This document shows positions 58,041 to 64,000 of a DNA stretch of 64,000 bases, one piece after another. Position 1 is the first letter of the stretch; the number at the start of each line of letters is the position of its first letter. The stretch covers positions 60,764-124,763 of the forward strand of contig BEHR01000004.1 of NCBI GenBank assembly GCA_002898555.1, read 5' to 3'. Source of the stretch: a bacterium HR15. Lineage in GTDB: Bacteria > Armatimonadota > Fimbriimonadia > Fimbriimonadales > GBS-DC. The notes below the pieces were generated by a model. That model saw nothing but the letters and a program-made list of their open reading frames with translations, was not told where the DNA came from and did no database searches. The position numbers were made by a program, and so were the translations under genes.

Positions 58041-59432
58041 ATGACCTACGAGCAGGCAGTGGCATATATTCAGAGCCTAACCCTCTATGGTTGGCGGCTG
58101 GGCAACGCCCGTATGGAGGCATTGCTGGAGCGGCTGGGTAGTCCCCATCAGCAACTGCGGGTGGTCCATATCACTGGTACGAACGGTAAAGGCTCCACGA
58201 CCGCCTTCGTCGCTGCCATTTTAAGGGAAGCCGGCTATCGGGTGGGTGCTTATTTTTCGCCCTATGTGTTCGATTTTCGCGAGCGTATCCTGATTAATGG
58301 CGAACCAATCGCTGCGCAGATGCTGGTGGAAGGTGTGGAGCGTTGCCGTCCGCTGGTGGAACAACTACGCGACACCGAGTACGGACAGGTCACCGAGTTC
58401 GAGCTGAAAACCGCGCTGGCGTTCTGGGCGTATGCGCAGGCAGGGGTCGACTTTGCCGTGATGGAGGTGGGGTTGGGTGGGCGACTGGATGCGACCAATG
58501 TCGTCCTCCCTGCGGTCAGCGTGCTGGTCAGCGTTGGGCTGGATCACACCGATCGGCTGGGACCCACTCATTCCGATATTGCCTATGAGAAGGCGGGCAT
58601 TATTAAGCCCGGTCGCCCTGTGGTCAGTGGCGTGCTTCATCCGGAGGCGCGGGCGATGGTAGAAGCGGTGGCGCATCGACGCGGTGCGCCCCTGTTGCAG
58701 GTGATGCCCCCTGTCAACGAGTGGGAGCAAGCCCACATCCCTGCTGCTTCTCACTCGCTCATCGGGAAAACGGGGTTGAGAGCGGACAGCCCCCTCCTGT
58801 TCTACACCCCGCTGCCTTCCTCCACCGATTCCGCTGTGCGCTTGCAAAAGGGTGAATGGACCTTGGATGTGCATCCGCGCCTGATGGGCAGCTATCAGCG
58901 GCATAATGTCGCCTGCGCGGTGGGTGCAGCGCTTTGCCTGCGTGAACAGGGTTATACGATTCCCGACGAAGCCATCGAACGGGGCATCGCGCGTGCATGG
59001 CTGCCAGGGCGCATGCAGGTGGTAGGGGAAAGTCCACGGGTAGTGCTGGATGGCGCACATAATCCCGATGCGGCTGCCGTGCTGGCGCGCACCCTTCCGC
59101 AGGTGTTCAAATATCGGCGACTGATTCTGGTGTTCGGAATGCTTCATCCACACGAACCGCAGGCGGTGCTGCGCCACTTGCTGCCCCTTGCCGAGCTGGT
59201 CATCCTCACTCGCGCACCCAGCGATCGGGCTTATGACCCGAACGCCTTGTTCGAATGTGCTCAGCGGTGGCAACAAGAAACGGGCAATCGATATCCTCTG
59301 CAGATAAAGGTGTGCGAGATGGCACAGCAAGCGTTCCAAGAGGCGCTGCGCGATGCCGACGCCGATGATTTAGTGCTGATTACAGGCTCCTTCTACCTGG
59401 TGGGCGCGTGGCGCGACTGGGGGGCAATATAG
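58041..59432 (+). CDS. folC: Folylpolyglutamate synthase/dihydrofolate synthase
   Basis: A 463-residue Mur-ligase-family enzyme that joins glutamate to dihydropteroate and folates. P-loop TGTNGKGSTT (residues 46-55), YFSPYVFDFRERI, VMEVGLGGRLDATNVV, VSVGLDHTDRLG, DIAYEKAGIIKPG and DGAHNPDAA are all present. Slightly longer than average through an insert near residues 220-270. Likely leaderless start. Confidence 0.94.
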   Translation: MTYEQAVAYIQSLTLYGWRLGNARMEALLERLGSPHQQLRVVHITGTNGKGSTTAFVAAILREAGYRVGAYFSPYVFDFRERILINGEPIAAQMLVEGVERCRPLVEQLRDTEYGQVTEFELKTALAFWAYAQAGVDFAVMEVGLGGRLDATNVVLPAVSVLVSVGLDHTDRLGPTHSDIAYEKAGIIKPGRPVVSGVLHPEARAMVEAVAHRRGAPLLQVMPPVNEWEQAHIPAASHSLIGKTGLRADSPLLFYTPLPSSTDSAVRLQKGEWTLDVHPRLMGSYQRHNVACAVGAALCLREQGYTIPDEAIERGIARAWLPGRMQVVGESPRVVLDGAHNPDAAAVLARTLPQVFKYRRLILVFGMLHPHEPQAVLRHLLPLAELVILTRAPSDRAYDPNALFECAQRWQQETGNRYPLQIKVCEMAQQAFQEALRDADADDLVLITGSFYLVGAWRDWGAI

Positions 59433-59505
59433 CATAAGCCAGTTGCCGCCCGCCGATGCCCTGTGGGCACGGTTCGAAAACTCCCTAATTCCCCGCTTCT
59501 CATTC

Positions 59506-60744
59506 CTAGTCCCATGGGCGATAGGTGCTGGTTGCCACATGCTCATGCCGAATCAACCGACCCTCTTGATACACCAGTCTCCAGAGCGCGACCCGCATCG
59601 GAGAGGAACGGAGTCGCCGCGTGTGCAGCACCACCTTACGCCCCTGCATAGGCTTTCCCAGTACGCGCACTGTCAGATGCGAGCGTCCCACCTCCACCGA
59701 AAGGGCAACGGGGTGCGGAAGCGTGTTCTCGATCACCAGGTCAAGCCCTGTATCGCTGACGGTCGCGTCGCGTCCAAGAGGGACATAGGGCACTGGGATC
59801 GAGTGGTTCACCCGTCGCACGATTTTCAGATCCGCTAACAGCGCAGCGTTGAAGAGGGTGGAAGAGACCTGGCAGATCCCGCCGCCGACACCCAGCCGTT
59901 TCTGACCATGGATGATAATCGGTGCGAGGCGAAAGCCTTGCTTCAGCGTGCGCTCGCCTACTGCCTCGTTATAGGACAGTCGCTCGCCAGGCAGCAGGAT
60001 ACGCCCGTCAAGCGCTGCTGCGGCTAACCGAATGTTGTGGTTGCGGTTTACCTGATAGCCCGGAAAGCGCGTGGTGTAAGATGCGACCACCGCCTCGATG
60101 GGTTGCAACACCTCCCGCGTGATGCGCGGCATGACAGGCTCCAGGGCAAGAGAGAAGCGAATCGCGCAGGAGCCGTTCGGGTGGGACGAATCGGTCAGAC
60201 TTGCCTGACATGCCTGCAGGAGGTTCTGGCAGCTGCCCGCCACCGAAAGGCGTTGACCCAGCTGTTCGGGAATAATCTCTATGATGCCTTCACGAAAGCG
60301 AACACGAGCGTCGCGCGGAACGCGCTCCAGCCATCGGAATGCCTGCAGCCGTTGACGGAACACCGATTCATCCACCTGCCAGTGAGGGGTGATTTGCGCG
60401 TGCGCATTGCCAACCAGCTTTTGCCATGCGGGCACCTGGGACCATCTTTGCCGAATATCCTCGTACGTGCGCAAAATGTCCAGCCGGACGCCCCAATCGC
60501 GCAGTGGCGAGACCGCCTGTGGTGCTTGCTCTGCCTGCACCGGCAGCTCCCCCAGTGTTTGATCAAGGCGCGTGAGCCAATCGGTAAGTTCAGCTGGGCG
60601 GATACCTTTGAGCGAGATATTTCCCAGTTGAAAGCCTGCAGGCAGCGGCGCATGTTGGGTCATGAAACCCAACAGCACGCCCCCTCCTAATCCGAGCAGG
60701 CTTACCCCTGCTAACAGCCCCACCTTCAGCCAACCGCGTGCCAT
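59506..60744 (-). CDS. VanW family protein with peptidoglycan-binding-like domain
   Basis: A 412-residue exported protein. N-terminal membrane helix (residues about 5-26), a PG_binding_4-like region, then the VanW domain: RNHNIRLAAAALDGRILLPGERLSYNEAVG, GGGICQVSSTLFNAALLADLKIVRR and HSIPVPYVPLGRDATV. The family is cell-wall related, but its role is not known. Start ATG 60744 is preferred: TATAAT (60762-60757, minus) lies 12 bases upstream and homology starts there. It follows gatB. Confidence 0.87.
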   Translation of the reverse strand: MARGWLKVGLLAGVSLLGLGGGVLLGFMTQHAPLPAGFQLGNISLKGIRPAELTDWLTRLDQTLGELPVQAEQAPQAVSPLRDWGVRLDILRTYEDIRQRWSQVPAWQKLVGNAHAQITPHWQVDESVFRQRLQAFRWLERVPRDARVRFREGIIEIIPEQLGQRLSVAGSCQNLLQACQASLTDSSHPNGSCAIRFSLALEPVMPRITREVLQPIEAVVASYTTRFPGYQVNRNHNIRLAAAALDGRILLPGERLSYNEAVGERTLKQGFRLAPIIIHGQKRLGVGGGICQVSSTLFNAALLADLKIVRRVNHSIPVPYVPLGRDATVSDTGLDLVIENTLPHPVALSVEVGRSHLTVRVLGKPMQGRKVVLHTRRLRSSPMRVALWRLVYQEGRLIRHEHVATSTYRPWD

Positions 60745-60756
60745 TCGCCGATAAAA

Positions 60757-60762
60757 ATTATA
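60757..60762 (-). promoter_or_regulatory. -10 box TATAAT of the VanW gene
   Basis: TATAAT on the minus strand ends 12 bases before ATG 60744, leaving a leader of only about five nucleotides. Confidence 0.5.
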
Positions 60763-60781
60763 CCAGAGAATATTTGAATGA

Positions 60782-62224
60782 CTATATCCGCTCCAGCTCC
60801 TCACGCAACAGCTCCTGCACGCGCTGTGGGTTGGCGCGTCCCTGAGTGGCTTTCATCACCTGCCCCACCAAGAAGCCCAGCACGCCTGTCTTACCGCTTC
60901 GATATTTCTGCACGGCATCATGGTTCTCATTCACCACTTGCTTCACAACGGCGCGCAGTACCTGCTCGTCCGAAATCTGGGTCAAGCCGCGCTCGCGCAC
61001 AATCTCGGAGGGCATGCGACCTGTCTGATATACCTCGTCGAACAGCTCTTTGGCGATGCGCCCGCTGATGGTGCCATTTTTGATGAGGGTGAGCAGGTCC
61101 GCCAGGTGCGCAGGTGTTAGCGGTGTGTCGCTGATGCGCTTGTTGTCTTCGTTTAGCCTGCCTGCCAGCTCGACAGTAATCCAGTTGCAAGCGGCTTTCG
61201 GCTCGCATCCGTGCGCCACGCACCCCTCGAAAAACATGGCAGTCTCATAGTCCGCGGTTAGCACGCTGGCGTCATAGGCGGAGAGCTGGTATTCGCGCTG
61301 ATACCGCTCCCACTTGGCTAAGGGCAGTTCGGGAATGGTGGCACGCAAGGCGTTCAACCACTCCTCGGTAATCTGGATAGGTACTATATCGGGTTCGGGA
61401 AAATAGCGATAGTCCTGTTCATACTCTTTGGTGCGCATGGGGAAGCTGTAGCCGCTCTCCTCGTTCCAACCGCGTGTCTCTTGCACCACCGGTTCGCCCC
61501 GCTCCAGCAGGGCAATTTGGCGGTTCACCTCGAACTCGATGCCGCGCACAACCGAACGGAAGGAGTTGAGATTTTTCAGTTCCGTTTTGACGCCCAGTGA
61601 GGGTGCGCCTTCAGGTGCAACGCTGATGTTCGGTTCGCAACGTAGCGAGCCTTCCTCCATCTTGCCATCACACACACCCAAATAGGTCAGGATGGCGCGT
61701 AGCTGCAGCAGATATTCCTTCGCTTCCTCAGGCGAATGCAGGTCAGGTGGGAAATCGGTCACGATCTCCATCAGGGGCACACCCGCGCGATTGTAGTCCA
61801 CCTCGCTTTCGCCTGGTAGGTAGTGGAACAGTTTGCCAGTATCCTCTTCCAGATGCACCCGTTTGATGCGCACGCGCTTGCGCTCGCCATTAACCACCAT
61901 CTCCAGATAGCCATGCGTGCCGATGGGATGCACCTCACCATATTGCGAAATCTGGTAGCCTTTCGGCAGGTCAGGATAGAAATAGTTCTTGCGATAGAAC
62001 AAGGCAACGGGCGCGATGCGGCAATTGAGCGCGAGCGCGGTGCGAATCACATGCTCAATCGCTTTTTTGTTCGGCACGGGCAGCGTACCTGGCAGCCCCA
62101 GGCAGATGGGGCATACATTTGTATTGGGTGCATCGCCAAATCGGGTCGGACATGCGCAGAACATCTTGCTCTCGGTCAATAGCTGCGCATGCACCTCCAT
62201 GCCGATGCTCGGAATGTATCGCAC
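60782..62224 (-). CDS. gatB: Aspartyl/glutamyl-tRNA amidotransferase subunit B
   Basis: GatB (480 residues) with GatA and GatC converts Glu-tRNA-Gln (and Asp-tRNA-Asn) to the amide forms. Seen: [17 protein letters not shown], zinc-site cysteines in FCACP and CPICLGLPG, the cradle motif [47 protein letters not shown], and the helical tail [12 protein letters not shown] 62224 is chosen: AGGAGG is eight bases before and length then matches the family (about 476). gatA and gatC are not in the window. The divergent neighbour is tRNA-Glu. Confidence 0.96.
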   Translation of the reverse strand: MRYIPSIGMEVHAQLLTESKMFCACPTRFGDAPNTNVCPICLGLPGTLPVPNKKAIEHVIRTALALNCRIAPVALFYRKNYFYPDLPKGYQISQYGEVHPIGTHGYLEMVVNGERKRVRIKRVHLEEDTGKLFHYLPGESEVDYNRAGVPLMEIVTDFPPDLHSPEEAKEYLLQLRAILTYLGVCDGKMEEGSLRCEPNISVAPEGAPSLGVKTELKNLNSFRSVVRGIEFEVNRQIALLERGEPVVQETRGWNEESGYSFPMRTKEYEQDYRYFPEPDIVPIQITEEWLNALRATIPELPLAKWERYQREYQLSAYDASVLTADYETAMFFEGCVAHGCEPKAACNWITVELAGRLNEDNKRISDTPLTPAHLADLLTLIKNGTISGRIAKELFDEVYQTGRMPSEIVRERGLTQISDEQVLRAVVKQVVNENHDAVQKYRSGKTGVLGFLVGQVMKATQGRANPQRVQELLREELERI

Positions 62225-62263
62225 GGTAGACCCTCCTTGCGGAGGAGTATACCTCATACCCCC

Positions 62264-62294
62264 TTGACCTGCGCGAAATGGTTTCGGGTATAAT
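62264..62294 (+). promoter_or_regulatory. Promoter of tRNA-Glu
   Basis: TTGACC (62264-62269) and TATAAT (62289-62294) are 19 bp apart, ending 15 bases before the tRNA. This is one of the few places with a credible -35 box. Confidence 0.6.
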
Positions 62295-62309
62295 AGAGGC
62301 GTCTCCGGT

Positions 62310-62386
62310 GGGGCCATGGTCTAGGGGACTAGGACGCCTGGTTTTCAGCCAGGAGGACGGGGGTTCGAATCCCCCTGGCCCTACCA
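62310..62386 (+). tRNA. tRNA-Glu (TTC)
   Basis: A 77-nt tRNA. Acceptor GGGGCCA (62310-62316) pairs with TGGCCCT, then A and encoded CCA. The anticodon stem CCTGG/CCAGG holds the loop TTTTCAG with anticodon TTC (62344-62346). The T-arm GGGGGTTCGAATCCCCC is perfect. Confidence 0.97.
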
Positions 62387-62413
62387 TTCTGTGTTCATAG
62401 GCTGGGCGATTCC

Positions 62414-63823
62414 CTAACAGAACTGATACTCGGAGCTGGCGAACACGATTTGCAGAGCACCATTGATTAACTCGCGATCGCTGGCAAGGAGCGCGTTGAG
62501 ACCACCCTTTGCCTGAAGATAGTCGATCAGCTGGCGACGGGTCTCCTTTTGCAGGCGCACATCCAGTGCTTGCTCCAGCCGATCGACGAAAGTTTCGAGG
62601 TGATCGGGTGTTGCATCGCCTGTCAGCGCGTTGAGGGTGGTCAGTACAGGGCGTGCTATCCGTCCGCGTCCGCCTGCGCCAATCGCGGGCCCCGTCAGCA
62701 CCTGGGCAAAGCGCATCCGCTCCAGCATCGTGGCGGAGCTGATCCATGCTGTGCCCCAGTCCCAACCGGCGACGGTAGGTGGATAGAGCAGCGCTTGTCC
62801 CATCCGCCGCATCCACTGACCAACAAGCCGCAGGAACGCCAACAGCACACGCTGACCCGGCGCTGCGCTCAAGTTAACCTCACGCAACCGCTCGCCCACA
62901 CCCACCTGCCGCAAAGTGCCAATCACGAACTCCACCGGGCTTTTGATACGCTTGCGGAACGCTCGCTCGCTCCAAAAAGCAGAGGAGGTCAGCAACCGAC
63001 GCAGCAACGCCTTGATCTCGTAGTTGGATTCGGTGAAGGCTTTCGCCAACGCGGCAACCACCTTCTCGTCGGGTGGGTCGATATCGTTGATGAAGTGGCG
63101 ATAGAACTTGCGGGCGATGAAGGTCGCCGTCGCTGGATGCTCGACAGCGATGCGCACGATGTCCTCGCCGTTGAAGTTGCCACGCTTCCCCAAAAAAACC
63201 TTCTCACCGTCGTCATGTTGCGCTCGGTTAAACACGAACGCACCCGTCACACGGCTGAAGGTCCAGCCGGTGAAGGCGCGTGCCGCCTCCTTGATATCTT
63301 GTTCGGTGTAATGGCCGATGCCCATCGTAAACAGTTCCAACAGCTCGCGTGCGAAGTTCTCGTTCGGCTTGCCCTTCACATTGCGAAAGCCATCCAACCA
63401 CACCAGCATGGCAGGGTCGCGTGCCACTTCCAGCACCAGCGTCTCAAAATTGCCCACGCCCAGCCGCTGGAACAGTTGAATCTGCATCAGCATCAGGCGT
63501 CCATCATTCACTTTGGAGGCGGAGGTTGCGAAATGGTTGTGCCAGAAGAGCGCCATGCGCTCCTGCAGCGGGCGGCGTGTGACCAGCATGCGGTAAATCC
63601 ACCAACCGCTGACCATGGGGGGTTGCAAACGCGGGTTGTCTCCCTGCAGCAGGCGGACTATCTCGGCGTCGTCGATCTCCTCTGGCTCCTCATCGTAGCG
63701 CAACATGGCGTCGATTGTGCCCTCGACGCCCAGCGGTAGGTAGCGTTCGATCTCCGCCTGACTGGCACTTAGCCCTGCGCGCCTTAACAGATGCGCTAAT
63801 CGCTCTCGCAGTAAGCTCTGCAT
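62414..63823 (-). CDS. DUF1800 domain-containing protein
   Basis: A 469-residue DUF1800 protein: HLLRRAGLSASQAEIE at the start, then LQERMALFWHNHFATSASKV, LVWLDGFRNVKGKPNENFARELLELFTMGIGHYTE, ARAFTGWTF and YPPTVAGWDWGTAWIS. DUF1800 is usually paired with DUF1501 in exported complexes of unknown role. Three in-frame ATGs (63835, 63826, 63823) are possible; 63823 best fits the GGAGGG just upstream. No signal peptide is evident. Confidence 0.9.
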   Translation of the reverse strand: MQSLLRERLAHLLRRAGLSASQAEIERYLPLGVEGTIDAMLRYDEEPEEIDDAEIVRLLQGDNPRLQPPMVSGWWIYRMLVTRRPLQERMALFWHNHFATSASKVNDGRLMLMQIQLFQRLGVGNFETLVLEVARDPAMLVWLDGFRNVKGKPNENFARELLELFTMGIGHYTEQDIKEAARAFTGWTFSRVTGAFVFNRAQHDDGEKVFLGKRGNFNGEDIVRIAVEHPATATFIARKFYRHFINDIDPPDEKVVAALAKAFTESNYEIKALLRRLLTSSAFWSERAFRKRIKSPVEFVIGTLRQVGVGERLREVNLSAAPGQRVLLAFLRLVGQWMRRMGQALLYPPTVAGWDWGTAWISSATMLERMRFAQVLTGPAIGAGGRGRIARPVLTTLNALTGDATPDHLETFVDRLEQALDVRLQKETRRQLIDYLQAKGGLNALLASDRELINGALQIVFASSEYQFC

Positions 63824-63931
63824 CATGCCCTCCATAGAGGTTAGACGCTTCGAAACAAGACAGGTTCGCCTCCTCCTTCACCACCCGTTAGCCGTATCCG
63901 TTTCTCATCTGGCGCGGAAGAAGGTGCATGT

Positions 63932-63937
63932 TATAAT
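63932..63937 (+). promoter_or_regulatory. -10 box TATAAT of the ApbE-like gene
   Basis: TATAAT ends six bases before ATG 63944 with no ribosome site, another leaderless layout. Confidence 0.6.
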
Positions 63938-63943
63938 CCTGCT

Positions 63944-64000
63944 ATGCAACGATTCGAATATCGTCAGGTGCGGATGGGCGTGGAGGCGCGCATGGTGGTC
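63944..64000 (+). CDS. Start of an ApbE-like gene (FAD:protein FMN transferase), cut by window end
   Basis: Only 19 codons are visible (QRFEYRQVRMGVEARMVV). The MGVEARMVV pattern resembles the first strand of ApbE flavin transferases (MGTxxxIxxY). This is a weak call on so few residues; the clean start and -10 box support a real gene. Confidence 0.4.
   Translation, partial: MQRFEYRQVRMGVEARMVV

Noticed and set aside
62222..62310. Regulatory link between gatB and the divergent tRNA-Glu
   Set aside because: The pairing is suggestive because GatB uses mischarged Glu-tRNA, but each has its own ordinary promoter and no shared operator or attenuator is seen.

Overview
The window looks like chromosomal DNA of a moderately GC-rich diderm bacterium, most plausibly a thermophilic Armatimonadota (Fimbriimonadia-like) lineage. 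This is inference. It rests on a mix of DUF1501 and DUF1800 proteins, dockerin-tailed and HAF-repeat surface proteins, a TamB/BamA-type outer-membrane system, and an isocitrate dehydrogenase of the Thermus type. No rRNA or other decisive taxonomic marker is present.

Layout. 1-4.8 kb: the end of a secreted subtilase, a small insertion-like element ending exactly at its stop codon, then DUF1501, ureohydrolase and 3-methyladenine glycosylase genes. 4.9-7.7 kb: recX, rny (RNase Y) and a decayed methyltransferase remnant. 7.8-14.4 kb: an ABC exporter operon with a TPR protein, a PrpB-like lyase, a CBS-DUF1385 membrane protein and a persulfide dioxygenase-rhodanese. 14.4-18.8 kb: two overlapping surface-protein genes that appear to split a palindromic repeat. 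18.9-26.2 kb (minus): aldehyde dehydrogenase, lipA and a large tamB-like gene. 26.2-27.3 kb: repeats, a canonical promoter, a broken RHS gene and strong terminators. 27.4-36 kb: cysS, a DD-carboxypeptidase, an unrecognised 545-residue protein, ThuA, and a divergent HerA-like/DUF4143 ATPase pair around a 22-bp-spaced palindrome array. 36-44 kb: ffh, a site-2 protease, tRNA-Ser, a PIG-L deacetylase, then a minus-strand run glcF, yqeG-like HAD, aroE, SIS, osmC, plsC. 44-54.6 kb: a CHASE4-HAMP-GGDEF cyclase, Tat alkaline phosphatase, icd, fabI, nhaA and small envelope/hypothetical genes. 54.6-64 kb: DUF1501, a broken DUF3782-like gene, a BamA-like protein, folC, VanW, gatB, tRNA-Glu, DUF1800 and the start of an ApbE-like gene.

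Most genes are housekeeping or envelope genes in short operons. Two things stand out at the DNA level. First, several families of dispersed palindromic repeats occupy intergenic space and sometimes coding sequence. The most striking is a modular family in which one palindrome (B) lies inside the loop of another (A) at the same position in two loci, while both also occur alone. One B copy appears to have been split by the 4.4-kb surface-gene block. Second, many start codons lie 6-9 bp after a good -10 hexamer, which implies widespread leaderless or near-leaderless transcription; other genes have AGGAGG-type ribosome sites. No CRISPR array, intact transposase, prophage or recognisable defence island is visible.
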